Positions 15,489 to 24,187 of a DNA stretch of 64,000 bases are shown here, piece by piece. The first letter of the stretch is position 1. Each line of letters starts with the position of its first letter. The notes under the pieces were generated by a model. That model saw only the letters and a program-made list of their open reading frames with translations, was not told where the DNA came from and did not search any database. Source of the stretch: Promethearchaeota archaeon (GTDB lineage Archaea > Asgardarchaeota > Lokiarchaeia > Sigyniarchaeales > SOKP01). The translations under genes and the position numbers were made by a program. Location: the NCBI GenBank assembly GCA_011364925.1, contig RDOA01000009.1:1-64000 (forward strand), in the 5' to 3' direction.

Positions 15489-17489
15489 CTAATTTTCCAT
15501 TTTAGTAGATTTTTTTGGAATGTTTTCAATTTCAGCTTTACCGATTCCCTTGATTTCAGCTTCGAATTGATTGTCTCGATAGTATTTTAAATCAATTGCC
15601 CTCGCAGGGCATGAGGATACACAAACTCCACATCCTTTACATTTTAGCTCGTTTACTATTGCTATATTGTCTTCACCAACACTAATTGCTTCATACTCAC
15701 ATAGTTTTTCGCATCTATGACAGCCCAAACATAGATTCTCATCAACTTCTGCGATAATTAATTCTTGTGTAATAGTTTTATGGGAAAGTAAGGCTGCAGC
15801 CTTACTTGCAGCTGCTAACGCTGTAGAAACGGAATAAGGAATGTTTTTTGGACCGGCAGCGCTTCCACAGATATAAATACCCATGTTTTTTGTCTCTTGA
15901 GGTTTCAAGCACCCATGGATTTCGGTTAAGAAGCCGTTCGGACCCTTACTTAAACCTAAAACTTCGATTGCCTCCATGGTTCCTTTCGAAGGGTTCATTC
16001 CTGTTGACAATACTACTAGATCTGCTTTTATTTTAGTTAATTCTCCAGTAAGAGAAGAATATGCTCGTACCATTAAATTGTGATTTTCGTCCTCAATAAC
16101 TTCTCCTACTTTTCCCCTAATCATTCTAACATCCGCTTCTCTAATTTTTCTATAATATTCCTCGTTACCTTTATCTGTAGTTCTAATGTCGATATAAAAA
16201 ATTATAACATCCATTTCCGGGTATTCTTGTTTCAATAATTGAGCATTCTTAAGCGCTACATTACAACATACCATAGAGCAGTAGGGATTGGCTTTTAAAT
16301 CTCTAGAACCTACACACTGGATCATGACGACAGTTTTTGGCGTTTTTCCATCAGACATTCTATATATATGGCCCCCAGTTGGTCCTATAGGACTTAACAT
16401 GCTTTCTAGTTCAATTTGAGTGATGACATTTGGGTAGATCCCGTAATTATATTCGTTAGTCTCGATTATTGGATACTCATCATATCCCGTTGCAACAATT
16501 ACAGCACCCACTTTAACTTCGATTGTTTCGGGTTCTTGTTCAAATTTAATAGCTTCCGCAGGACACACGCGTTCTCAACTTTTACAATCAATACAGACAC
16601 TTTTATCCATTACTGCATATTTTGGAACTGCTTGGGGAAACGGAATATAAATCGCTCCTCTTTCGCCAATTCCGTTATAAAATTCATTTGGCACCTTTAT
16701 CGGACAGTTTTCAGTACATAATCCACATCCTGTGCATTTGCTTTCATCAACATACCTTGGATTTTTACGGATTTTAACTTTATAATCACCTGTAATACCA
16801 CTAAACCCGATTACATCACTATACGTCAGTAATGTTATGTTAGGATGCTTCGACGCGTTAACCATTATGGGAGCAAGAACTCATATACCACAATCATCAG
16901 TGGGATATATCCGATCTAATTGAGCCATTTTTCCTCCTACAGTAGCTGCTTTTTCCACCAAATACACTTGTATTCCGTGATCTGCCAAATCTAATGCTGC
17001 GTTCATCCCAGCAATTCCAGCCCCCACGATTAAAGCAGCTCTTTCAACAGGAATCTCTTTATAAGGGACGCTCTCCAATTCTCTTGCTCTGTTTATGCCG
17101 GCTCGAATTAAACGTTTTGCTTTTTCTGTAGCATGTTCCATGTCTCCTTGATGAACAAAAGAGCATTGTTCTCGTAAATTTACCATTTCAAAATAGTACG
17201 GACTTAAACCTGCTTCTTTTAACACGGCTCTATATGTGGGTTCGTGAATCTTAGGAGTGCAAGCTGCAACAACAATTCTGTTCAAACTTAATTCTAATAT
17301 ATCGTTTTTAATGATTTGTTGTCCAGGATCGCTACAAGTAAAATTATTTGTTCTTGCTATAACTACATTAGGTAATGGTTCAACAAAATCTCTAACAGCA
17401 TCGCAATCAAGGTGAGCTCCAATATTAACACCTCATCTACACACATAAACTCCTATTCTTATTTCGTCAATGGTCTGCTTTTCAGACAA
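15489..17489 (-). CDS. hdrA: Heterodisulfide reductase subunit A with three selenocysteines
   Basis: A 666-codon gene from TTG 17489 to TAG 15489-15491. HdrA binds FAD ('VGAGIAG', 156-161) and several [4Fe-4S] clusters, and splits electrons from a low-potential and a high-potential path. The frame is broken only by TGA at 17433-17435 (residue 19, 'VCR-U-GVNI', normally CxCG), 16881-16883 (residue 203, 'DDCGI-U-VLAP', the site known as Sec in some methanogens) and 16575-16577 (residue 305, 'CIDCKS-U-ERVCP', a ferredoxin cluster ligand). All three replace cysteine. A C-terminal dicluster ferredoxin keeps normal Cys. TTG lies five bases after AGGTGA. No hdrB or hdrC is in the window. The gene would be called three pseudogene pieces by routine annotation. 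Confidence 0.93.
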
Positions 17490-17723
17490 TTAGTTCACCT
17501 TAAATTAAAACATCTCCATGAAAATTATTTCAGTTTGCTTCGGTTTAATAATTTAATTAAATTCAATTGTGTTTGGAAATTATTGAATTAATTTATTTTT
17601 TCTGGTTAATTTCAACCGTATAATATTTTGTCACCGATTTAGTCCAAAATCGATATAAAAAATCATTTCAATTCTTGAATTCTATCTCATTAACTTTTTT
17701 ATGGAGCTTTCATTACACTTAGT

Positions 17724-17909
17724 ATGGTGGAGCAAGAAGAAAACAAAAAAGAAGAGTTCGCCAGAGAATTTATGACCGAAGAAGGCTTGAAAGGGAAAGC
17801 AAAACGAATAAAAATCATGAAAATTATTGATAAAGTGGGATACGATAAAGATAAAGTTAGAGTGGCATATTTACGGGCAACTATTTCTGAAAGAATTCAC
17901 CATGAATAA
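17724..17909 (+). CDS. Small charged hypothetical protein, 61 residues
   Basis: Begins at ATG 17724 and is highly charged, with an acidic start and a basic middle ('LKGKAKRIKIMKIIDKVGYDKD'). It probably forms two helices. No cysteine and no hydrophobic segment. It precedes serS by 79 bp on the same strand and may be co-transcribed. The 234 bp before it, back to hdrA, are AT-rich and should hold the divergent promoters. Not recognised; could be a nucleic-acid-associated protein. Confidence 0.5.
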   Translation: MVEQEENKKEEFAREFMTEEGLKGKAKRIKIMKIIDKVGYDKDKVRVAYLRATISERIHHE

Positions 17910-17988
17910 TTCCACTGTCTTTTAACACATAATTATTATTTTCATAAATTTTTAATATTTTAATTTAATATTTTAAAGAGAGTAAATC

Positions 17989-19272
17989 TTGCGAGACATC
18001 GAAGAATTTAGAAATAATCTGAAAAAAATTATTGAAACGGAAAAACGAAGGTTTAAGGATCCAACTAACGCTGAAAAAGTTTTAGAATACGATAAATTAT
18101 GGAGAAATGTTTTACAAGAAATTCAAGATTTAAGGCAGAAAAGAAACGAGATTTCTAGTCAAATAAATGTATACAAGAAAGAAGGGGACATTGAAAAAAC
18201 TAATCAAGCAATAGCGGATTCAATCCAGATTAAAGAGAAACTAGAAGATTTAGAAAAAAAAAGTGTAGAATACCTAGAAAAAAGAGATACTTTGCGATAC
18301 ACCATCGGAAACGACTTGCACAAGTCCGTTCCAACTGGTGAGACTGAAGAAAGCAATAAAGTCGTGAGAGAATTCGGTAAAATCTCAGAATACGATTTTC
18401 AGCCTATGTCTCATGTAGATTTAATCCAAGAAATAAATGGAGCTGACATAAAGAAAGCCTCAGAAGTGGTAGGATCAAGATTTTATTATCTAAAAGGTGA
18501 TATCGTACTCCTTAATTTAGCACTTCTCAGATTCGCTTTGGACAAATTAATTAGTAAGGGGTATTACCCATTATGGACTCCATTCTTCATCAAGCACGAA
18601 GTTATGAAAGCAGCAGCTGAGTTAGCAGATTTTGAAGAACAATTGTACAAAATTAATGATGAAGATATTTTTATGATTGCTACTTCTGAACAAACTTTAG
18701 CAGCATATCACTATGATGAAATTTTAAATCCAGATTTACTTCCATTAAAGTACGCAGGTATTTCATCGTGTTTTAGAAGAGAAGCCGGCTCACATGGAAA
18801 GGACACATTAGGAATCTTTAGAGTACATCAATTTGAAAAAGTTGAACAGTTTGTTTTCTGTAAACCAGAAAATTCTTGGACGATATTCGAAGAGCTAATA
18901 TCAAATGCAGAAGAGATTTATCGCGAACTGAAAATTCCCTATCGAATTGTAAACATTGCTTCTGGAGAGTTAAACGATAACGCAGCGATGAAATACGATC
19001 TTGAAGCGTGGTTTCCTGCCTCGAATATGTATCGAGAGCTCGTTTCATGCAGCAATTGTTTGGATTACCAAGCTAGAAAATTAAAAGTACGAATAGGGAA
19101 AGTAGGATCAACACAAAAAAAAGAAATTGCTCATACGCTTAATTGCACAGCGATTGCTACAGAACGAACGATTTGCTGCATTTTGGAAAATTATCAAAAT
19201 AAGAATGGAACAGTTTCAGTTCCAGAAGTCCTTCAAAAATATATGAATGGAAAAAAATTTATAAATTTATAA
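17989..19272 (+). CDS. serS: Seryl-tRNA synthetase
   Basis: This 427-residue class II synthetase charges tRNA-Ser, and in Sec-using organisms also tRNA-Sec as the first step of selenocysteine synthesis. It is the common bacterial/eukaryotic type, not the rare methanogen form: an N-terminal coiled-coil tRNA-binding arm (about 25-105), motif 2 'SSCFRREAGSHGKDTLGIFR' with 'HQFEKVEQF', and motif 3 'TLNCTAIATERTICCILENY'. Start is TTG 17989 (LRDIEEF), after an AAGAGAG stretch. A coiled-coil gene follows 18 bp downstream, likely in the same transcript. Confidence 0.95.
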   Translation: MRDIEEFRNNLKKIIETEKRRFKDPTNAEKVLEYDKLWRNVLQEIQDLRQKRNEISSQINVYKKEGDIEKTNQAIADSIQIKEKLEDLEKKSVEYLEKRDTLRYTIGNDLHKSVPTGETEESNKVVREFGKISEYDFQPMSHVDLIQEINGADIKKASEVVGSRFYYLKGDIVLLNLALLRFALDKLISKGYYPLWTPFFIKHEVMKAAAELADFEEQLYKINDEDIFMIATSEQTLAAYHYDEILNPDLLPLKYAGISSCFRREAGSHGKDTLGIFRVHQFEKVEQFVFCKPENSWTIFEELISNAEEIYRELKIPYRIVNIASGELNDNAAMKYDLEAWFPASNMYRELVSCSNCLDYQARKLKVRIGKVGSTQKKEIAHTLNCTAIATERTICCILENYQNKNGTVSVPEVLQKYMNGKKFINL

Positions 19273-19290
19273 CGCAACATTAACCTAAAA

Positions 19291-20523
19291 ATGCCTGAAA
19301 TTATATTAGAAGAATTTGAAGATTTTTATAAAGAACAGCTTGAATCGCAATTCTCTAAAGTGAAAAAAGTTGTAAAAAAACAAATCTCCGAAATTCGAGA
19401 TAATTTACTTGAAATAAAAGTATGCACAGATCATTTTTTAGAAGCTGGAGAAGGTAAAATAGAAGAAAAATCGATGAAATCTTTGCATTTTTTTTCTGAC
19501 AGAATTAAAAAGGAAATTGATGAAATTGAAGTTCCCGAAGAAGATATCACCTATGATTCGATGAATGATTTATTAAACTCAATAAAAAGACTCTTTACAA
19601 ATATTAACGATATAGCCAAGAAATCGCTTCCTAAATTTCAGAAGCAAGTACAAGCAGAAATAAAAGAGTTAAGTTATAAAACACGAAAGCTTGGAAATAA
19701 GCAAAAGGAGATGGACGATTTTTTAAGGAAAAAATATACTGACCTAAAGGATGCTGAATATCTGCTAAAAAAGATCCCTAAGTTATTTAGTCTTAAGGAT
19801 AATATTGAGCACGTAAAAGCAGATTTGGTAAGTTTTGAAAAGGAACTAGAAGAAAGAAAGAAAGAGCAAGAAGATTTAACGAAGATGCTTTCAACCATTG
19901 AAAAAAATGAACTTTTCAAGGAGCTTGATAAAAAAGAAGAAGAGCTCTCACAGTTAAGAATGAAGGTAAACAATCAATTTGGATTTAAAAAAGCTTTAAA
20001 GAAGTTGAAATTTGAATTGGAAAAAGACACGATACACATTCCGAATGTTAATGTATATTTTTTAAAAGATTTTTTGAAAAGTCCTATAAACGCGTTGATG
20101 AAAGAAAGCAGAGATTTACCGAAATTTCAGGCAATACTAGTCCAGCTAAGACATGTTTTAGAAGAAAATAAGTTAAACCTTAAAACTGATGTAAAAGACA
20201 AAACGATTCAACAAATTAACGCAATCTTTGATGAAAAATCAATTCAGGATGATATTGATAATTTAAAAGAATATTATAGCGAGATCGATGGTATTAAGAA
20301 AAAAATAGAAACCGAGGGATTAGCTGTTCAAAGGGAAGATATCAAAAATAAGATTTCCACAAATACAGTTAAGTTAGAGCACCTGGAACATGATCTTGAT
20401 AGGAAAAACAAAGACTATTTAAGACATTTATCTTCTTTAAAAACTGAAAGAGAAGAAATTCAGAATTCAATAAGTAAGATAATAAATCAAGAAATAAAAA
20501 TAAATATTACATTTAGTTTCTGA
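19291..20523 (+). CDS. Long coiled-coil protein, function unknown
   Basis: This 410-residue protein is almost wholly alpha-helical coiled coil, rich in Glu, Lys and Leu, with heptad-like stretches through 60-230 and 290-400. It lacks ATPase motifs, cysteine hooks and membrane segments, so it is not an SMC or Rad50 protein. A short globular part may lie at 225-270 ('IHIPNVNVYFLKDFLKSP'). Position directly behind serS suggests co-expression only. It could be a structural or tethering protein. Confidence 0.65.
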   Translation: MPEIILEEFEDFYKEQLESQFSKVKKVVKKQISEIRDNLLEIKVCTDHFLEAGEGKIEEKSMKSLHFFSDRIKKEIDEIEVPEEDITYDSMNDLLNSIKRLFTNINDIAKKSLPKFQKQVQAEIKELSYKTRKLGNKQKEMDDFLRKKYTDLKDAEYLLKKIPKLFSLKDNIEHVKADLVSFEKELEERKKEQEDLTKMLSTIEKNELFKELDKKEEELSQLRMKVNNQFGFKKALKKLKFELEKDTIHIPNVNVYFLKDFLKSPINALMKESRDLPKFQAILVQLRHVLEENKLNLKTDVKDKTIQQINAIFDEKSIQDDIDNLKEYYSEIDGIKKKIETEGLAVQREDIKNKISTNTVKLEHLEHDLDRKNKDYLRHLSSLKTEREEIQNSISKIINQEIKINITFSF

Positions 20524-20529
20524 AATTCT

Positions 20530-21258
20530 TTATCTTGTTTTACTTATTTTAAATTGCCGGTTATTTTTGAGACTCTTTTTATGTAATGCTAATTTTAGGT
20601 TATTCTTCAAAAATTTATATGTTTCAGTGTCATTTTGATTGAAGAGTTTAAGATATTCAAATCCTAATAATAAATCCTGCTTAATATCGATATCAAATCC
20701 TGCTCTAAAAGAGTCGTAAATCGCATATTTTAGATTCATTTTTTGAGCTTTTAACATAAGTGCTACAAAAGAAGGAACATCCGGATCAGAGAAATATGTC
20801 GGTAAAATGTCAGGAGGATTTCTTCCAAATATTGATATTCCTGCTGAATGAATAGCTGGGCAAATTACAAGTTGATTTATTTTCATTAATCTGCTTATAT
20901 CTTCGAAATTTTGTACCGATATTAAGATCACATCTAAAAATGTAAAAACCGTACTCATTGCGTTAAAGTTTTTAATAGCGATATTATTTAGATCGCTTAT
21001 TACTTCATCAAATGATTTTCGCGGTTTTGTGAGTTTTTCTTTTATTCCAATTAATCCAAAGCCTTCTGCTAATTCTAAAATCTCGGAATCGTGACAATAA
21101 ACGATCTTTTGATCAAAAGAATTAAGAGTTACAACTTTATTTGCTAAATCTTTAAACATAGCAATTGTTAGATCTTTAAGCAATTCTTTCGGAAAGCAAT
21201 CTCGAAGGCGAGATTTTGTCCTTGATAAAGGAGCAATAGGAATTAAAAGAATACTCAT
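20530..21258 (-). CDS. cofC: 2-phospho-L-lactate guanylyltransferase-like protein
   Basis: This 242-residue protein resembles CofC, which activates 2-phospho-L-lactate (or a related acid) with GTP during coenzyme F420 synthesis. Family features are the start 'LLIPIAPLSRTKSRLRDCF', the substrate-pocket region 'VICPAIHSAGISIFGRNPP' and the late motif 'YAIYDSFRAGFDIDIKQDLL'. The central 'TFLDVILIS' segment is where the family usually has a metal-binding Asp pair and is less canonical. It fits the F420-linked FrhB-like protein nearby. It converges with the coiled-coil gene, 6 bp away. Confidence 0.8.
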   Translation of the reverse strand: MSILLIPIAPLSRTKSRLRDCFPKELLKDLTIAMFKDLANKVVTLNSFDQKIVYCHDSEILELAEGFGLIGIKEKLTKPRKSFDEVISDLNNIAIKNFNAMSTVFTFLDVILISVQNFEDISRLMKINQLVICPAIHSAGISIFGRNPPDILPTYFSDPDVPSFVALMLKAQKMNLKYAIYDSFRAGFDIDIKQDLLLGFEYLKLFNQNDTETYKFLKNNLKLALHKKSLKNNRQFKISKTR

Positions 21259-21309
21259 AATGAAATTTAGGCAAAAATAGAATATAAAATGTATTGAAAA
21301 AAGATAACT

Positions 21310-21867
21310 TTACTTCATATTATTTAAAATTTGAATAGACAAACTTTCAAAAGCAAGGTCTACATTTTCATTTAGTTTCGCAGAAGTTTCGAAATATTGT
21401 ACGCCTAACTTTTTTACTTTATCATCAATTATAGATTTTTCCACTTTTCTTTCTAAGTCTGATTTGTTTCCAACTAGGATATATGGAACATCACCGCTGA
21501 GTTCTTTTAACTTCGAAAGCCAAAAATCAATATCTTCGAATGAGGATAATTTATTTAAGTTAAAAACTATCATAGCACCTACTGCTTGAACAAAATAATA
21601 TTCGTTGCTGTATAGCTTATCATGTTGACCTCCTAGATCCCAGAAAAAGAGTTTTAAACCTTTCTCTTTAATGTCTTTTTTCAGTTCAGGATTCTCCAAT
21701 TGGAGTTTATCAACAATCTTGCTTAATTCAATCTCTTTAATCAGAAAATTTGCCCCTGCCGTTGGTACAGCATCTTCGTTAAATTTGCCATCAACATATC
21801 GAGCTAATAAGCTGGTTTTACCAACTGATGCATTTCCGCATAAAATAACCTTCCCTCGGTACGAAAT
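21310..21867 (-). CDS. Arf/Rab-like small GTPase with apparent ATT start
   Basis: A small Ras-superfamily GTPase of about 185 residues. G1 is GNASVGKT (11-18), G2 Thr 36, G3 WDLGGQ (76-81, Arf-style), G4 NKSD (134-137) and G5 TSAK (161-164). About 20 extra residues separate switch I from G3. There is no C-terminal Cys for prenylation. The P-loop lies upstream of the first ATG/GTG/TTG in frame; the only starts available are ATT 21867-21865, ten bases after GGAGG, or ATA 21873-21871, four bases after it, with a TAA just before. ATT gives MSYRGKV-type N-terminus. Asgard archaea encode many such GTPases, proposed to act at membranes. Confidence 0.9.
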   Translation of the reverse strand: MSYRGKVILCGNASVGKTSLLARYVDGKFNEDAVPTAGANFLIKEIELSKIVDKLQLENPELKKDIKEKGLKLFFWDLGGQHDKLYSNEYYFVQAVGAMIVFNLNKLSSFEDIDFWLSKLKELSGDVPYILVGNKSDLERKVEKSIIDDKVKKLGVQYFETSAKLNENVDLAFESLSIQILNNMK

Positions 21868-21959
21868 AGTTATTTAACCTCCTCCTAACTTCTTATTATT
21901 TATATAATATAACATAATTTTTATTTCCTAACATTTGCTCTTTTTTGATTTTCATTTAT

Positions 21960-22814
21960 TTATGTTTGGTAAGGTGTTTTTGCAGGAGTTAATTTTATCT
22001 CTTTTGTTTCTGAACTTATAAAATGCCTAAATAAATGTTCATACCCAATAAGCTGGTTCTTCTTGCCATTTTCTAACCATAAGCCGGATGTATACTCCGG
22101 AGCTTCTTTTACTTGATCAAGCGTTGTTAATAAAAATCCATAATCCGCAATCAATAAACCGAAAGGAATCACGCTATCACCCTCAATAGAATGAATCCTT
22201 ACGGAAATCTTTAACAATTTTTTTACCTCTTCCTTTAATTCGTCAAAATACTTTAAAGCGATTACTACTTCTACATCAGACGCGAACTTCTTATTCCATA
22301 GTTCTTTTAAAATCCATTCATATCCTCCTAATTCTTTTATCAACAAATCTGGAGTGATGATAAAATAGATTCTGTTCTCAGCCGTACTAATTAATTCTCT
22401 TACTTTTTTTCTAATTTTTTCTCTAGAATTAATTGCCCATACTCTAGGCTCTGTTTCTTCTTTGTCAATCTCCAAATCAGCTATAGCTTTTTCAATTGTT
22501 AATGTTTCCTCTATAAGTCTTTTGTAATCTTCTCGTAATGATTTAAATATTTTTGGTAAGGGGATTATCTGATAATTTGCTCCTCGTTTAACTGGTTCTT
22601 TCTGGATAAATCCCTTTTCAATCAATCGATTAAGACTATCGTAAACTCTAGCACGGTCAACATCAGAAAATTTTGCAATATCTGCGGGACTCAAAATTTT
22701 GTATTTCGCAAGAGCTAATAAGACTTTTGAATCATTTTTCGTGAAGCCTAACGATTGTAGAGCATATTCAATATCAGATTCTTCAAGTTTTACATTATCA
22801 TGATGAAATGGCAA
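21960..22814 (-). CDS. TrmB-family transcriptional regulator
   Basis: This 284-residue protein has an N-terminal winged helix of TrmB type ('LGFTKNDSKVLLALAKYKIL', 'SPADIAKFSDVDRARVYDSL', 'LIEKGFIQKE') followed by a helix linker and a C-terminal sensor region ('ENRIYFIITPDLLIKELGGY', 'IPFGLLIADYGFLLTT'). TrmB proteins are archaeal regulators of sugar uptake and metabolism that bind palindromic operators. It is divergent from the histone gene with a 542-bp gap holding two perfect inverted repeats. Effector unknown. Confidence 0.85.
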   Translation of the reverse strand: MPFHHDNVKLEESDIEYALQSLGFTKNDSKVLLALAKYKILSPADIAKFSDVDRARVYDSLNRLIEKGFIQKEPVKRGANYQIIPLPKIFKSLREDYKRLIEETLTIEKAIADLEIDKEETEPRVWAINSREKIRKKVRELISTAENRIYFIITPDLLIKELGGYEWILKELWNKKFASDVEVVIALKYFDELKEEVKKLLKISVRIHSIEGDSVIPFGLLIADYGFLLTTLDQVKEAPEYTSGLWLENGKKNQLIGYEHLFRHFISSETKEIKLTPAKTPYQT

Positions 22815-23041
22815 GATAGGAAACTGTTTGTGTTTTAATTTGTATTAAATATCTAATTTTAGTACTACTATTTATACATTTTTAAAAAAATTAAAACAAA
22901 GATAACTCATTGGGATTCCCAGTTTTGCAAAAAGTTCTGAATTTTATATGAGGTTGCTCTATTGGTTAAATAGATTATTATTTAATTTTCAGGTGTAGAT
23001 GCTATTAAAAGATTTGATTTTTGAATTTTTGCATAATATTA

Positions 23042-23058
23042 AATCTTTAATAAAGATT
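23042..23058. promoter_or_regulatory. Perfect 17-bp palindrome, candidate operator
   Basis: AATCTTTAATAAAGATT is an 8+8 inverted repeat about a single base. It lies 228 bp upstream of the trmB-like start and 299 bp upstream of the histone start. Its form fits a dimeric regulator such as TrmB, but chance is possible in AT-rich DNA. Confidence 0.35.
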
Positions 23059-23080
23059 CAATTATCACCGTAACAAGTTA

Positions 23081-23100
23081 ATGAATTTTTTTAAATTCAT
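23081..23100. repeat. Perfect 8-bp hairpin with TTTT loop
   Basis: ATGAATTTTTTTAAATTCAT folds as an 8-bp stem with a four-base loop. It lies 22 bp from the 17-bp palindrome. It may be a terminator, an operator or chance. Confidence 0.3.
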
Positions 23101-23253
23101 AATCTAGTGAAGTTATATAATCAAAAAAATTTTATTTCCTATTTAATAAATTCAAAAATTTTTACTTAATAATGCTATTTTGTCGGTCAAATAATATTTA
23201 GCAAATTTTAGATCCGCAATAAATAATTGAGAAAATTTCCATAAACTATTGTT

Positions 23254-23276
23254 CCGAAACACAATATTTATATAAT
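23254..23276 (+). promoter_or_regulatory. Histone gene promoter (BRE/TATA)
   Basis: A purine-rich CCGAAAC (23254-23260) precedes TTTATATAAT (23267-23276), matching archaeal BRE and TATA elements. Transcription would start about 25 bp on, near 23300, leaving a leader of roughly 55 bases before the GGAGG and ATG of the histone gene. Confidence 0.55.
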
Positions 23277-23356
23277 AGAAATTCGTAGTTATTATTAATT
23301 ATAAATCTATATTAAAACAATTTTAAGCTAAACCAAAAATAGTGGAGGAATATATT

Positions 23357-23593
23357 ATGGCTAAAAAGAAAGCTCCTGCTAAAAAGAAAGCTGAGAGTTA
23401 TATCGCTAAGGCACCAATTCGAAGATTAATGAAAAAGGAAGGCGCTGATCTAGTAGCAGCAGATGCTTTAGATAAACTTATCGGTTTTCTTGAAAAGAAG
23501 GCGGCAGACGCAACAAAAGAAGCTATTAAACTTACGAAAGCAGACAAAAGAAAGAGAGTCACTGCTTCTGATATTCGTAGAGCTACTCGATAG
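23357..23593 (+). CDS. Archaeal histone with lysine-rich N-terminal tail
   Basis: This 78-residue protein is a histone-fold DNA-binding protein. After a basic tail ('MAKKKAPAKKKAESYIAKA', about 19 residues) comes the fold: 'PIRRLMKKEGADLVAADALDKL' (split: PIRRLMKKEGAD, VAADALDKL), the long central helix, and the closing 'LTKADKRKRVTASDIRRATR' with the diagnostic R-T pair. Most archaeal histones lack tails, whereas Asgard members often have them. ATG 23357 is chosen over the in-phase GTG 23342 because GTGGAGG itself is the ribosome binding site, eight bases before ATG. A BRE/TATA promoter is at 23254-23276. Confidence 0.95.
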   Translation: MAKKKAPAKKKAESYIAKAPIRRLMKKEGADLVAADALDKLIGFLEKKAADATKEAIKLTKADKRKRVTASDIRRATR

Positions 23594-23636
23594 AAAGTTT
23601 TAGTTAAAAATACAATATTTTTTTTCTTATCTTAAA

Positions 23637-24158
23637 TTATTTAAAATTTTCAAAGTACTCTTTATTTAAAAATTTACTAATATTTTTGCTAAGTTTCTTC
23701 ATTACTGAATCTAAACCTTCTGGAAGTACTCTTGTTTTACCCACGATGTCAATAAAGCCCAGCTCGGTTCCATATCTTGGAATTACATGAATGTGTAAAT
23801 GTTCAATGCTTCCTCCAGCGAAATTTCCTTGATTGATACCAATATTGTAACCTTTTGGAGCGTACAACTCATCAAGTAATAATTGCAAGCCTTGCACCGT
23901 TCTATTCAGATGTAACAATTCAGTTTTAGTTAATTCGGTAAATTTAGTAATGTGTCTATTTGGTACGCACATAAGATGCCCAGGGTTAAAGGGGTATAGA
24001 TTTAATACTACAAAACATATATTGTCTTCATAAATTTTTAAGGAGACTACTTTTTCATCGTTATTCTTAATTGAACATAGAATGCAATCAACATCTGGTC
24101 TTGATTTACCTTGAACATATTCAAGTTTTCCAAACGCTTGCAGCCATCTTTCGAAAAT
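23637..24158 (-). CDS. HIT-family nucleotide hydrolase with apparent ATT start
   Basis: A histidine-triad protein of about 173 residues that probably hydrolyses dinucleoside polyphosphates or adenylated compounds. The triad is 'EHLHIHVIPRY', and the upstream part 'DCILCSI', 'YEDNICFVVLNLYPFNPGHL' is typical of the family. The first in-frame ATG (23972) would delete this essential N-terminal half. Going upstream, the frame is open to TGA 24165-24167, with no ATG, GTG or TTG; ATT at 24158-24156 lies exactly six bases after GGTGA (24165-24169). This is the same spacing as for the ATC start of rpsD. A one-base insertion joining GTG 24166 to this frame is the alternative. Confidence 0.88.
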   Translation of the reverse strand: MFERWLQAFGKLEYVQGKSRPDVDCILCSIKNNDEKVVSLKIYEDNICFVVLNLYPFNPGHLMCVPNRHITKFTELTKTELLHLNRTVQGLQLLLDELYAPKGYNIGINQGNFAGGSIEHLHIHVIPRYGTELGFIDIVGKTRVLPEGLDSVMKKLSKNISKFLNKEYFENFK

Positions 24159-24187
24159 TAAATTTCACCCAATAAATGTCTAAATAT

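Larger units (their letters stand above)
22815..23356. other. 542-bp non-coding region between TrmB and histone genes
   Basis: I find no convincing ORF on either strand. The region is about 80% A+T and contains the palindrome at 23042-23058, the hairpin at 23081-23100 and the histone promoter near 23254-23276. It is long for this compact window, so it may carry regulatory sites or a small RNA. Confidence 0.6.

Noticed and set aside
15489-17489. hdrA as a pseudogene split in three pieces
   Set aside because: All interruptions are TGA, all fall on conserved cysteines, the frame is otherwise perfect, and the neighbouring gene shows the same pattern.
24165-24167. TGA upstream of the HIT gene as another selenocysteine codon
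   Set aside because: It lies upstream of the conserved N-terminus, inside the GGTGA ribosome binding site, and no cysteine is expected there.
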